From Draconibacterium orientale (GTDB taxonomy: Bacteria > Bacteroidota > Bacteroidia > Bacteroidales > UBA12170): 48,100 nucleotides of DNA. This document shows positions 18,321-27,248 of the stretch, in pieces. The notes under the pieces were generated by a model, which searched no databases, was not told the origin of the DNA, and saw nothing but the letters and a program-made list of their open reading frames with translations. A program made the position numbers and the translations under genes. The stretch lies in assembly GCA_020718205.1 (NCBI GenBank), contig DYSN01000014.1, forward strand, positions 1 to 48,100, in the 5' to 3' direction. How positions within the stretch are numbered: position 1 is the stretch's first letter; each line of letters opens with the position of its first letter.

Positions 18321-20480
18321 ATGAAGAAGTTAATCATTTTAATTGTGGCCATCATTATTGGGATTCAACCCGTATTAAAGGCCGACGAAGGAATGTGGGT
18401 TCCCATGTTTCTCGAAAAATTAAACATCAAGGACATGCAACAGAAAGGTTTCAAGCTTTCTGCCGAAGATGTTTACAGCGTAAATAAATCAAGCCTGAAA
18501 GATGCCATCATTATTTTTGGTGGCGGATGTACCGGCGAAATTGTGTCGCCCGAAGGGTTGATTTTCACTAATCACCACTGTGGCTATGGTTCTATTCAAA
18601 AAGTTAGCTCCATTGAACACGACTATCTTACTGATGGATTTTGGGCAATGAACAAATCAGAAGAGATTGCTATCGATGGTCTTACTGTGAAATTCCTCGT
18701 TAGAATGGACGATGTTACCGCCAAAATGTTTGAAGGTATTTCCGATACCATGACCGAAAGCGAAAGAGCAGAAGTTCTAAGCAAAAACGAAGATGCCATT
18801 ATCGAAAATGCCACCAAAGACACCCATTATTCCGCCATTGTAGAGAACTATTTCTCTGGCAATGAATACTATCTGGTGGTTTATGAAGTTTTCGAAGACA
18901 TTCGTTTGGTTGGTACTCCACCGGAATCTGTTGGAAAATACGGTGCAGATACCGATAACTGGATGTGGCCCCGTCACACTGGCGATTTTTCTATTTTCCG
19001 CGTTTATATGTCGCCCGATGGCAAACCTGCCAAATATGCCAAAGAAAACGTTCCTTACAAAAGCAAAAAATTCCTTTCTATTTCTATAAAAGAAACTAAA
19101 CCAGGCGATTTCGTGTTCATTATGGGAAACCCCGGAAGCACAGAGCGTTACATGACATCTTTCGGTGTTGAAGAGGCTGTGAACGAATCTAATCCCGCTA
19201 TTGTAAAAATCAGAACATCCAGACTTGATGTAATGAGAGAATTTATGGAAAATGATGCAAAAGTAAGACTTCAGTATTCCTCAAAATTTGCGGGTGTTGC
19301 CAACTACTGGAAATATTTCCAGGGCCAGACCAAAGCACTTAAGTCGCTGAAAGTTGCCGATGTTAAACGCGGAATTGAGGCCGATTTCCAAAACTGGGCC
19401 AATGCCGATCCCAACCGCAAAAGCAAATATGGCGAAGTACTCCCAACCTTTGAGCAAGCCTATAAATCTCAGGCCGAATTTAACTTAGCCAATTGGTATT
19501 TCAGAGAAGCCTTCTTTGGTGGTGCCGAATTGCTTCGTTATGCCTCAGGATTCAGAAAATTGGGCAAGCTTCTTTCAGAAGATACTGTAAATCAGGAAAG
19601 TGTTGACAAAACCATTGCCGACCTTCGTCACAGCAAAGAAGCTTTTTTCAAAAACTATTATAAACCTCTTGACCAAAAGTGGTTTGCCGAAAGTATGAGT
19701 TTATACTTCTGGGATATACCTCAGGATCAACAACCAGAAATTCTCGTTGAAAATGCAAAAAAATATCAGGGTGATTTTGGAAAATGGGCTGACGATGTTT
19801 ATCGTAACACTCTTTTTGCCGACGAGGCCGGCGTAGACGCTTTTCTTGACAATCCTTCGGCCGAAAAAATTAATAACGACCCCGCCATTGTTATCTGGAC
19901 AGACTTTTTCAACACCTACATGCATGCCAATAAACCTAAAATGCAACCCGTTCAAGACCTAATGGACAAAGCCAACAGATTGTATGTTGCCGGTTTAAGA
20001 GAACAAAGCCCCAATAAAAAATTCTACCCCGATGCTAATTTTACCATGAGATTAACTTATGGAATCGTTGGCGGATATAGCCCTGCCGATGCATCGGAAT
20101 ATAAATTCTACACCACAACCGAAGGAATTTTACAGAAAGAAGATCCAACGAACCCCGAATTTGTGGTTTCTGCCAAACTGAAAGAGCTTATTTTGGCCAA
20201 AGATTTTGGTCAATATGCCAATTCAAAAGGTGAAATGCCAGTGGCTTTTCTTAGCAATAACGACATCACAGGTGGTAACTCAGGTAGCCCAATTATGGAT
20301 GCTAAAGGAAACTTAATCGGTTTGGCATTCGATGGAAACTGGGAAGCCATGAGCGGCGATATTGCCTTTGACCCTGCACTTCAAAGAACCATCAATGTTG
20401 ATATTCGTTACGTATTGTTTATCATCGAAAAATTGGGTGGTGCTAAAAACATTATCGACGAGCTGACTATTGTAAAATAA
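18321..20480 (+). CDS. S46 family dipeptidyl-peptidase (DPP7-like)
   Basis: This is a secreted or periplasmic serine exopeptidase releasing N-terminal dipeptides, used by Bacteroidota to feed on proteins. The 719-residue precursor has a signal peptide (1-20/21). The S46 catalytic triad is visible: H86 in TNHHCGYG, D222 in RHTGDFSIFRVY and S654 in GGNSGSP. Eighteen residues after the serine lies Gly (FDGNWEAMSGD), the position that, as I recall, is Gly in DPP7 types with hydrophobic preference and Arg in DPP11 types with acidic preference, so I predict DPP7-like specificity. The gene ends at a bidirectional terminator. A TACTTTG sequence, one base shorter than the -7 consensus, lies near 18284-18290. 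Confidence 0.93.
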   Translation: MKKLIILIVAIIIGIQPVLKADEGMWVPMFLEKLNIKDMQQKGFKLSAEDVYSVNKSSLKDAIIIFGGGCTGEIVSPEGLIFTNHHCGYGSIQKVSSIEHDYLTDGFWAMNKSEEIAIDGLTVKFLVRMDDVTAKMFEGISDTMTESERAEVLSKNEDAIIENATKDTHYSAIVENYFSGNEYYLVVYEVFEDIRLVGTPPESVGKYGADTDNWMWPRHTGDFSIFRVYMSPDGKPAKYAKENVPYKSKKFLSISIKETKPGDFVFIMGNPGSTERYMTSFGVEEAVNESNPAIVKIRTSRLDVMREFMENDAKVRLQYSSKFAGVANYWKYFQGQTKALKSLKVADVKRGIEADFQNWANADPNRKSKYGEVLPTFEQAYKSQAEFNLANWYFREAFFGGAELLRYASGFRKLGKLLSEDTVNQESVDKTIADLRHSKEAFFKNYYKPLDQKWFAESMSLYFWDIPQDQQPEILVENAKKYQGDFGKWADDVYRNTLFADEAGVDAFLDNPSAEKINNDPAIVIWTDFFNTYMHANKPKMQPVQDLMDKANRLYVAGLREQSPNKKFYPDANFTMRLTYGIVGGYSPADASEYKFYTTTEGILQKEDPTNPEFVVSAKLKELILAKDFGQYANSKGEMPVAFLSNNDITGGNSGSPIMDAKGNLIGLAFDGNWEAMSGDIAFDPALQRTINVDIRYVLFIIEKLGGAKNIIDELTIVK

Positions 20481-20498
20481 CACTCGGATTTAATTGTA

Positions 20499-20538
20499 TA
20501 AAAAATGAGCGGCTCCAAAGGGTCGCTCATTTTTTTTG
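20499..20538. terminator. Bidirectional terminator between the S46 peptidase and wbuC
   Basis: AAATGAGCG pairs with CGCTCATTT around a short GC-containing loop, with A-rich sequence before and T8 after. It lies between convergent genes, 20 bp past one stop and 4 bp past the other, so it probably serves both. Confidence 0.88.
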
Positions 20539-20541
20539 TAT

Positions 20542-21015
20542 CTATAACAGATTGAGTTGTTTGAGAATGGACCGATTGTATAAATCACCACCCATCTCCC
20601 CTTCCTCGGGCGCCCAGGGTGCAAATTGTTTATCAATTGTTGGATCATATGGCCCATCTTTTACCTCGTAAGCCACAGAGCCCTTTTCGAGCGATATAAG
20701 CGTGTGCCAGGTACGTGGTGATACTTCTCCCCCAAAATTCCCCTGGAGTGGGTTTAAAACGCAATGGTCGGTTATCTCACCGTTTTCGTTAAACTCAACC
20801 AACAAAATACTGCCTTTCAGAACAAAAAATGCCTCCACTTTGTCGGGGTTTTCGTGTTTATGTGGCTGAATATAGGTGTCGGGCTCCATGGCATTTAGCA
20901 TCCTCTGGAGCAAATCCACATCCTGCTCATGAAAATTGTAGTTCTTTCGTCTTCTGGAGCTCACCTGAGCCTGCTCAGAAACCTGATTTATAAGCTCAGA
21001 ATTGATTTTTATCAT
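20542..21015 (-). CDS. wbuC: WbuC family cupin-fold metalloprotein
   Basis: The 157-residue protein matches the WbuC family in length and motifs: PHKHENPDKVEAFFVLKGS (about 51-69) supplies the His/Glu residues of a cupin metal site, and WHTLISLEKGSVAYEVKDGPY followed by DKQFAPWAPEEG is the family C-terminus. WbuC genes usually accompany O-antigen or polysaccharide clusters; the reaction is not established. It follows a family 9 glycosyltransferase with a 4-bp gap and probably shares its transcript, supporting a surface-glycan role. Confidence 0.9.
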   Translation of the reverse strand: MIKINSELINQVSEQAQVSSRRRKNYNFHEQDVDLLQRMLNAMEPDTYIQPHKHENPDKVEAFFVLKGSILLVEFNENGEITDHCVLNPLQGNFGGEVSPRTWHTLISLEKGSVAYEVKDGPYDPTIDKQFAPWAPEEGEMGGDLYNRSILKQLNLL

Positions 21016-21019
21016 GGCG

Positions 21020-22027
21020 CTATTGGGTTTTGTTTTCTTTTAATGATTTATCGTAGCTAAAAATTGCTGTAAAATTCTGTTTCTGCATGCAATCGAAATG
21101 CTTTTCTGGACAGCTTCTGTACCCCAGTTTACTACACGGACGACATTTTAAGTCCTTAACTTCCAATAACTCCGATAACGATTCATTTTGTGGAATATAG
21201 GGATACATGCCAAACTCAGGAACTGTATTACCCCAAACCGAAAATACCTTTTTCTGGTAAGCCGCGGCTATATGCATCAAACCAGTATCGCCCGTAATCA
21301 CATACAAACTCCGCCGTATTAATTCCGCACTTTCGTTAAGCTTTGCCTTTCCCACCGCCGAAATCACCTTTTGCGGAAACTGATTTATTATTTTCTCAGC
21401 GACATCCAAATCGCCCGGTCCTCCCAGTAAAACCACCGGAAACATCACGTTCTCAATAATTTCAGCGATTTTATTGATTGGTATCTGTTTGGTTTCCCAG
21501 GTTCCGCCCACCACAAGAGCCACATAGGGTTCTGCAATATTTTGTCTTTTGAGCAAATTATCGGAAGCCACAATATCATTAAAACCATTAAAATACTCCA
21601 GGCCTTTTCGGTCATCGAAAACTCTAAGGGTTTCGATAGTTTTAAAATACCTGTCCACAATATGTCCCTGCGGAAGCCGGTTGATTTTGAAATTAACCAG
21701 CAGAAATTTCTGAATATTAAGCTTTTTAAACGACTTGAAGGGCTTTAATAATATAGTTTTCAGTAGGAATGTCCTCAGGTTTTGGTGCAAATCAATTATC
21801 AGGTCGTAGTTTTCTGACCTTAGCTTTTGTGCCAACTCCATCAGACTCTCATCCAAAAGAATGAGTTTGTCAATATAAATATGATTCTCCAAAACAGACG
21901 AATAGGCCTTTTTAGTTACAAAGTGAACCACCATATCCGGATGGGTTTCCTTAATGGCTCTAAGCAATGGTGTGGTGAGCACAATATCGCCGATGGAACT
22001 AAACCTAATGAGGAGGATTTTGGTCAT
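21020..22027 (-). CDS. Glycosyltransferase family 9 (heptosyltransferase-like)
   Basis: The 335-residue protein begins KILLIRFSSIGDIVLTTPLLRAIKETHPD, the GT9 N-terminus of ADP-heptose:LPS heptosyltransferases. The second domain has VALVVGGTWETKQIP (about 177-191) and VITGDTGLMHIAAAYQKKVFSVWGNT, the nucleotide-sugar-binding region. It probably adds a core sugar to lipopolysaccharide at the inner face of the inner membrane. It sits between pabC-like and wbuC genes on the same strand, 30 bp after the former. The exact donor sugar is unknown. Confidence 0.88.
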   Translation of the reverse strand: MTKILLIRFSSIGDIVLTTPLLRAIKETHPDMVVHFVTKKAYSSVLENHIYIDKLILLDESLMELAQKLRSENYDLIIDLHQNLRTFLLKTILLKPFKSFKKLNIQKFLLVNFKINRLPQGHIVDRYFKTIETLRVFDDRKGLEYFNGFNDIVASDNLLKRQNIAEPYVALVVGGTWETKQIPINKIAEIIENVMFPVVLLGGPGDLDVAEKIINQFPQKVISAVGKAKLNESAELIRRSLYVITGDTGLMHIAAAYQKKVFSVWGNTVPEFGMYPYIPQNESLSELLEVKDLKCRPCSKLGYRSCPEKHFDCMQKQNFTAIFSYDKSLKENKTQ

Positions 22028-22057
22028 AATGCAAAAGTAAACAAGTTTTTGGTCGCT

Positions 22058-22687
22058 TTAAAGCCTAAAATTAACGGCTGGAAATGGGGTTTTTTCTATC
22101 AGATCCACTGGCAAAGCTCTTGCATTGTCAAATGGCAACATGGCATTGATGAGCATAAAATGTGTGTACTGTTGATGCAGAGTATTTGCTTCAATATCAG
22201 CTTCTTCTATCATACCTTCGTCCAAAAGAAATTCCCTTTGGGTACCATGCAGAAGTGGTGCTTCAGGGGTAAACCATAATCCTTTTAAATCCTTGAAAAC
22301 AAGATTACTAAAGGTGGAATCGGTTATCAAACCATCTCTGGTGAATATGAGTTCGGCATCCGATGCGATTTTCGATTTTAGCCTGGTGAGATTGGCACGC
22401 TCTGTAAATTTAAATTCGTAGGAGATTGAATCCTCAGTCAGAAAAAACTTGTTAAATGCTTTGGGCGTATAGATCTCAAAAAGTGGTTCCACAATTGTTT
22501 CTTCATATTCAATTCTGCACTTTACCAACCCATGTTTAAATTCTGCAGGAACCCGGATATAGTTCTCCAAAAAAACAACATCATCTACACAAAACAGAGA
22601 TTGGCGACTTTGGTTTAGTCGCTGATTATGATAATGCAACTTCTGGGGTTTTCCATTGAATATTTGTATGGTTTCGAAAAGAAGCAT
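22058..22687 (-). CDS. pabC: Class IV PLP aminotransferase (4-amino-4-deoxychorismate lyase-like)
   Basis: The 209-residue protein is shorter than branched-chain aminotransferases but normal for PabC-like lyases in Bacteroidota. It starts MLLFETIQIFNG, followed by HNQRLNQSRQ with the conserved Arg. SKIASDAELIFTRDGLITDSTFSNLVF (about 122-148) holds the class IV core, with E/S/N residues for cofactor contact, and PLLHGTQREFLLDEG is the PLP-phosphate region. It should cleave aminodeoxychorismate to p-aminobenzoate and pyruvate for folate synthesis. The position 18 bp downstream of pabB strongly supports this role over branched-chain metabolism. Confidence 0.85.
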   Translation of the reverse strand: MLLFETIQIFNGKPQKLHYHNQRLNQSRQSLFCVDDVVFLENYIRVPAEFKHGLVKCRIEYEETIVEPLFEIYTPKAFNKFFLTEDSISYEFKFTERANLTRLKSKIASDAELIFTRDGLITDSTFSNLVFKDLKGLWFTPEAPLLHGTQREFLLDEGMIEEADIEANTLHQQYTHFMLINAMLPFDNARALPVDLIEKTPFPAVNFRL

Positions 22688-22705
22688 TTTTATATAATTA
22701 ATTGA

Positions 22706-23689
22706 TTAATAAATAGGTAAGTAAACTTTATCTATCAGTTCGTTATATTCATCCTCGCAATTACTGAGTGCTGTAATCCCGCCTCCGCTTTTAAAAAGCA
22801 TCGCGGCGCCCTGTTTCTCTATAAACCGAATCATTACAGCACTGTCAATATTTTGGCCATCAAAATATCCGAAAATACCCGTATAAAATCCCCTATCATA
22901 CCGCTCCGCATCCTCAATGATTGATACTGTTTTTTTCTTTGGCGCACCACTGATGCTTCCTGCCGGAAGAATAGAAAATAAATGGCTACCCAAAGAATCG
23001 AAGAATGCCGGCGTAATCTGTCCCTCTATTTTACTACTCACCTGCAACAATGTTTTGTGATGGGTTTTGATAGTATCGATATATCTGAATTTTTTCACTT
23101 CCACATTTTTGCTTATCATACTAAGGTCGTTACGGATTAAATCGACAATAGTATTGTGTTCAGCAGTTTCTTTTTCATTGTTTAGAATAGAGTCGGCAGC
23201 GTGAGGCAAAGAAGCATCAATGGTTCCCTTCATAGGAAAAGAGGTTATTCTGTTATGACTGGTTTTAATAAAAATTTCGGGTGAAAAAACAACCAGTTTA
23301 TCTTCAATCAATAGTTTATATGGCGCATTTGAATGCTCGAAAATCTGATTAAAATTCAAATTAGTTTCTATTCTGGTGGGTTGCGTGATATTAATCAGGT
23401 AGGTGTTGCCATAATCGAGGTCAGTTTTTGCCAACTCGAATGCCTCTTTAAATACCTCTAGCTCAACCGGAAATTTTTTAAAACCAATATAGAGAGGAAG
23501 TGAATGCTTTTCAATCGGGAGACGCGAAAAATCAGGGGTTTGAAAAAAAATCCGTGCATTTTCCAGCTTATCGTTTTCCAGCACATAGTTCTGTTCTGTA
23601 TCAAACGATATAACGAAAAGAAATGGCTCTCTGGACTTCCCCAGGAAGTTCATTTTTTTAATAGCTTCTGTCTTGTTCAATAATTTCAC
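22706..23689 (-). CDS. pabB: Aminodeoxychorismate synthase component I
   Basis: The 327-residue protein has the chorismate-binding domain with a reduced N-terminal part. Key motifs are FPMKGTIDASLP (about 150-161, with the PabB-type Lys), EHNTIVDLIRNDLSMIS (about 177-193), LPAGSISGAPKKKTV (about 252-266), EDAERYDRGFYTGIFGYFDG and the final GGGITALSNCEDEYNE. It uses ammonia from PabA to make 4-amino-4-deoxychorismate. It leads a leftward set pabB-pabC-GT9-wbuC and is divergent from pabA. Confidence 0.92.
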   Translation of the reverse strand: MKLLNKTEAIKKMNFLGKSREPFLFVISFDTEQNYVLENDKLENARIFFQTPDFSRLPIEKHSLPLYIGFKKFPVELEVFKEAFELAKTDLDYGNTYLINITQPTRIETNLNFNQIFEHSNAPYKLLIEDKLVVFSPEIFIKTSHNRITSFPMKGTIDASLPHAADSILNNEKETAEHNTIVDLIRNDLSMISKNVEVKKFRYIDTIKTHHKTLLQVSSKIEGQITPAFFDSLGSHLFSILPAGSISGAPKKKTVSIIEDAERYDRGFYTGIFGYFDGQNIDSAVMIRFIEKQGAAMLFKSGGGITALSNCEDEYNELIDKVYLPIY

Positions 23690-23763
23690 TATTCCCGCAT
23701 TTTAAGCGTTTCATGCTAAATAAAGCCAATTCTGGCATCCTATGTTTGTGGGTATTAAATACC

Positions 23764-23794
23764 TTCGGAAAAACGCCCGAAAACCCTATTTTTG
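23764..23794 (+). promoter_or_regulatory. Promoter of pabA-hutD
   Basis: TTCG (23764-23767), exactly 19 bp, then TATTTTTG (23787-23794) form a well-spaced Bacteroidota -33/-7 pair 21 bp before the pabA GTG. A small palindrome GGTATT-A-AATACC (23751-23763) abuts the -33 element and could be an operator. Confidence 0.6.
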
Positions 23795-23815
23795 CAAAAG
23801 TAAAAATATAGCAGC

Positions 23816-24385
23816 GTGAAGAAGCTTTTAATTCTGGATAATTATGATTCTTTTACATTCAATTTAGCGCAATTGGTGGAGCAGGCAGGGCTCTGTGATT
23901 TCGAGATTGTTAAGAACGATGCTATTTCGCTGGAGCAAGTGAGTCCCTTCGACAAAATATTGCTCAGTCCAGGTCCCGGGCTGCCGGAACAAGCCGGAAT
24001 TATGACCGCGCTCATTGAACAATACGCATCAACCAAATCCATACTCGGAATTTGCTTGGGGCATCAGGCCATTGCTACAGTTTTTGGTGGTAAACTGTTC
24101 AATTTGGCCACACCTTACCATGGAATTCAACAGTTTGCTATCCATCGATCCAACGATCCCATATTCGAGGGAATTCCTCAACGATTTCAGGTGGGACTAT
24201 ATCACAGTTGGGCCGTTTTGTTTGATGAAAATTATCCTGATTTGGAGATAACTGCCACTAGTGAGAATGGAATTGTTATGGCCATACGACACAGAAATTT
24301 TGATGTTATGGGAGTTCAGTTTCATCCGGAAAGTATCATGACTCCGTTTGGTAAACATTTGATTAATAATTGGTTAAATCAATAA
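23816..24385 (+). CDS. pabA: Aminodeoxychorismate/anthranilate synthase glutamine amidotransferase component
   Basis: The 189-residue class I glutamine amidotransferase has the complete triad: C80 in ILGICLGHQ, H170 and E172 in VQFHPES, with the oxyanion region SPGPGLP (51-57). It starts at a GTG (23816), and the N-terminus MKKLLILDNYDSFTFNL aligns with PabA/TrpG. It supplies ammonia to the chorismate enzyme. The divergent pabB and pabC across a 126-bp intergenic region, and the absence of trp genes, make a folate (PabA) role most likely, but dual PabA/TrpG use cannot be excluded. Confidence 0.9.
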   Translation: MKKLLILDNYDSFTFNLAQLVEQAGLCDFEIVKNDAISLEQVSPFDKILLSPGPGLPEQAGIMTALIEQYASTKSILGICLGHQAIATVFGGKLFNLATPYHGIQQFAIHRSNDPIFEGIPQRFQVGLYHSWAVLFDENYPDLEITATSENGIVMAIRHRNFDVMGVQFHPESIMTPFGKHLINNWLNQ

Positions 24386-24386
24386 T

Positions 24387-24977
24387 ATGGAAAATTCTAT
24401 TACTATATTGGGCCCTGAGGAATATCGGACTTCGGCCTGGTCGGGTGGAACAACTACCGAGTTGTTTATTTTTCCTGCTGGGTCTGATTATAAGAAACGC
24501 GACTTTTTATTCCGTATAAGTACAGCTTCGGTGAGTATTCCATTTTCTAAATTCACACCACTTCCCGGTATCAATCGTGTCATTATGATTATAGAAGGTG
24601 AAATTGAATTGGAGCACAAAAATCATTATAGTAAAATACTACACAAATTTGACGTCGATACTTTTACGGGTGATTGGGAATCATCGTCGCGAGGGCTTTG
24701 TACCGATTTTAATGTGATGACCCGTGGAAATTACACTGGCATTGTGCAACCCATTGAACTTCAGAAAGGAAAAATGGTTGAGGTAAGCAATCTTAAAGAG
24801 ATTTCTTTTCTTTGTCTTTATGCACTAAAAGGTGTATCAAATATAAAGTCCGGCGATAAAGAATTCCAGATAAATAGTGGAGAATTGTTTGTTTTACAAG
24901 ATATTACAAGTCATCAGATTCAAATATCAGCTTATGATGATTGCGCCTTGGTAATGGCAAAAATATCTGCCTTATAA
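24387..24977 (+). CDS. HutD/Ves family cupin-like protein
   Basis: The 196-residue protein shows the HutD/Ves pattern: YRTSAWSGGTTTELFIFP (about 13-30), DFLFRISTASVSIPFSKFTPLPGINRVIMIIEGEIEL (about 39-75) and a second cupin half ending FVLQDITSHQIQIS. HutD proteins are linked to histidine utilisation and Ves to cold-expressed functions; no reaction is firmly assigned. It begins one base after the pabA stop, so the two are probably translated from one mRNA. No hut genes are visible in the window. Confidence 0.83.
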   Translation: MENSITILGPEEYRTSAWSGGTTTELFIFPAGSDYKKRDFLFRISTASVSIPFSKFTPLPGINRVIMIIEGEIELEHKNHYSKILHKFDVDTFTGDWESSSRGLCTDFNVMTRGNYTGIVQPIELQKGKMVEVSNLKEISFLCLYALKGVSNIKSGDKEFQINSGELFVLQDITSHQIQISAYDDCALVMAKISAL

Positions 24978-24984
24978 ATTATAT

Positions 24985-25016
24985 TTTGTATTACACACCG
25001 AAAAATCTTATTTTTG
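24985..25016 (+). promoter_or_regulatory. Candidate promoter of the antiporter gene
   Basis: TTTG (24985-24988), 20 bp, then TATTTTTG (25009-25016) form a -33/-7 pair 42 bp before the ATG. A second -7-like TACATTTG at 25025-25032 lacks a matching -33. Confidence 0.5.
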
Positions 25017-25057
25017 TTTAAATCTACATTTGCACTTATCGAAATTTACGTCAACTT

Positions 25058-27208
25058 ATGTTTCAGTTTCTAAACAATTTTCTGCATGAATTTGAACTCC
25101 CACTGCAAAATCCAGTGTTGGTTTTCTCTTTAATATTGATAATTATACTGTTATCTCCTATTCTTTTAAAAAAACTTAATATTCCTGGCATTATCGGCCT
25201 TATTATTTCCGGGGTCATCATTGGGCCAAATGGTTTCAATATTCTGGAAAAAAATAGTGCGGTTGATCTGTTTTCTACCATCGGACTTTTATATATCATG
25301 TTCATAGCTGGTTTAGAACTTGATATGAATGAGTTTAAAGTGAATCGGAATAAGAGTTATTTGTTTGGATTTTTCACCTTTATCATTCCCCTGCTTATAG
25401 GCTTTCCTGTTTGCTACTATTTTCTGGATTATGACTTTAACGCCAGTTTTCTTACCGCGAGTATGTTTAGCACGCATACATTGGTAACATACCCTATCGT
25501 TAGTAAATTTGGTATTGCAAAAAATCAGGCTGTTGCCATTACAGTTGGAGGTACCATATTAACGGATACAGCAGTTTTAATAATATTGGCAGTTATTATT
25601 GGGAACACTCAGGGAAATTTAACACAGGATTTCTGGATTACACTGGGTATTTCGCTCGTTATTTTTTCGCTAATCATGTTTTATTTTATACCAAAAGTTT
25701 CGGCCTGGTTCTTTAAAAAACTTGAAAGTGAAAAACATTCTCAATATATTTTCGTGCTGGCGGTGGTATTTTTTGCAGCTTTTCTGGCAGAAGTTGCAGG
25801 AGTTGAGCCCATTATTGGAGCTTTTGTTGCCGGTCTTGCTCTCAATAAACTCATTCCTCACTCATCGGCTCTGATGAATAGAATCGAATTTATGGGCAAT
25901 TCGCTTTTTATCCCCTTTTTTTTAATCAGCGTTGGGATGATTGTAGATGTTTCGGTTATTTTTTCCGGGTCAGCTGCTATTATTATTGCCATTACTTTAA
26001 CTATTGTTGCTCTCATTGGAAAATGGCTGGCTGCCTTATTTACACAGATGGCTTTTAAATACTCATCCATTCAGCGTACATTAATTTTTGGTTTGAGCAG
26101 TTCACACGCCGCTGCAACACTGGCTGTAATTTTGGTTGGTTATAACGCCAAAATCCTGGATGAAAATATTTTAAACGGAACCATCATTCTAATTCTTATC
26201 ACGTGCGTTGTGGCATCGTTTGTAACTGAAAAGGCTTCGAAGAAAATCATTTTAATTCAGGATGAGTTTAATTCAGGTCACATTTCATTACATAAAAAGG
26301 AACACATTTTAATGCCCATTGCCAATTTGAACAATATCGACAAGCTCTTGGATTTTTCCATTTTTATAAAAGATAAAAAATCGCCCAATCCCATCTCTAT
26401 TCTTTCTGTGGTAACCAACGATTTGGAGGCGGAATCGAATATAATAAAAGCTCGTACCAAGCTTGAGCAATTTGTTAGGCAAGCGTCGGCCACTGAGACC
26501 AAAGTAGAGATTTTAACAACAATCGACCACAATGCTGCCAGCGGAATTTCGCGAATTTCGCGGGAAATCATGTCTGACATTATTGTTTTGGGTTGGCCTC
26601 AAAAGGCAGGATTACTCGATAAACTAATTGGTGAAAAGGTCGATAGTATCATTAGCAATACTACAAAAACAACATTTATTTGCTCCATGAGTCAGCCATT
26701 ATCTCTTCACAAAAGAATTGTTGTTGCAAGTCCCCCTTTGAGTGAATTTGAAAATGGATTTGACCTATGGTTGGCCAAGCTGTCTAAATTAGCTCAGGAA
26801 CTTAGTATTCCCATTCAAATTTATTGCAATAATACGACCAGTAAAGCCATAGATTTGTTTGCGAAATCGAACAAAATCTTAGCTTTGATAACGACTACAT
26901 CATTCGATGATTGGAGCGATTTTTTAGTTTTATCGCGGAATATAAAACCAAACGATTTATTTGTGTTGATTTCCGCAAGAAAAGGTTCTGTTAGTTATCT
27001 TGGTTTCCTGGAACATATACCTCATAAAATGGAAAGGTATTTTGATGCCAACAGCAAGATTATTGTTTATCCAGAGCAATATTGCGATGTATTTGTTAAT
27101 GAACGCTACGAAGGATTAACGGCAGAGCCGATTAACAAAGGGATAGAGACGGTTCAAAAAATTGGTCATGGTATTGGAAAGATGTTTTCGAAAGGAGAAA
27201 CGGAATAA
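25058..27208 (+). CDS. CPA2-type cation:proton antiporter with C-terminal stress-protein-like domain
   Basis: The 716-residue protein has about 12 hydrophobic helices over residues 15-395. LLKKLNIPGIIGLIISGVIIGPNGFNIL (about 35-62) and FIAGLELDMNEFK are CPA2/KefB-type signatures, and AEVAGVEPIIGAFVAGLALNKLIPHS contains the conserved antiporter core. The cytoplasmic C-terminal ~300 residues contain two universal-stress-protein-like alpha/beta halves (HILMPIANLNNIDKLLDF and KRIVVASPPLSEFENGF) rather than a TrkA-N domain, so this is not a standard Kef channel. It exchanges Na+ or K+ for H+ at the inner membrane; the ion is not predictable. It ends at a strong terminator. Confidence 0.88.
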   Translation: MFQFLNNFLHEFELPLQNPVLVFSLILIIILLSPILLKKLNIPGIIGLIISGVIIGPNGFNILEKNSAVDLFSTIGLLYIMFIAGLELDMNEFKVNRNKSYLFGFFTFIIPLLIGFPVCYYFLDYDFNASFLTASMFSTHTLVTYPIVSKFGIAKNQAVAITVGGTILTDTAVLIILAVIIGNTQGNLTQDFWITLGISLVIFSLIMFYFIPKVSAWFFKKLESEKHSQYIFVLAVVFFAAFLAEVAGVEPIIGAFVAGLALNKLIPHSSALMNRIEFMGNSLFIPFFLISVGMIVDVSVIFSGSAAIIIAITLTIVALIGKWLAALFTQMAFKYSSIQRTLIFGLSSSHAAATLAVILVGYNAKILDENILNGTIILILITCVVASFVTEKASKKIILIQDEFNSGHISLHKKEHILMPIANLNNIDKLLDFSIFIKDKKSPNPISILSVVTNDLEAESNIIKARTKLEQFVRQASATETKVEILTTIDHNAASGISRISREIMSDIIVLGWPQKAGLLDKLIGEKVDSIISNTTKTTFICSMSQPLSLHKRIVVASPPLSEFENGFDLWLAKLSKLAQELSIPIQIYCNNTTSKAIDLFAKSNKILALITTTSFDDWSDFLVLSRNIKPNDLFVLISARKGSVSYLGFLEHIPHKMERYFDANSKIIVYPEQYCDVFVNERYEGLTAEPINKGIETVQKIGHGIGKMFSKGETE

Positions 27209-27240
27209 AAAAAACATAGTTTAAACAACTATGTTTTTTC
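27207..27240. terminator. Bidirectional terminator between the antiporter and haem protein genes
   Basis: CATAGTT (27215-27221), loop TAAAC, AACTATG (27227-27233), with an A run before and six T after. It lies between convergent stops at 27208 and 27249 and can work in both directions. Confidence 0.88.
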
Positions 27241-27248
27241 TTTGGGTT

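Noticed and set aside
26200-26205. CACGTG inside the antiporter gene as a third parS site
   Set aside because: The flanks (TTAT before, CGTT after) do not fit the 16-mer consensus.
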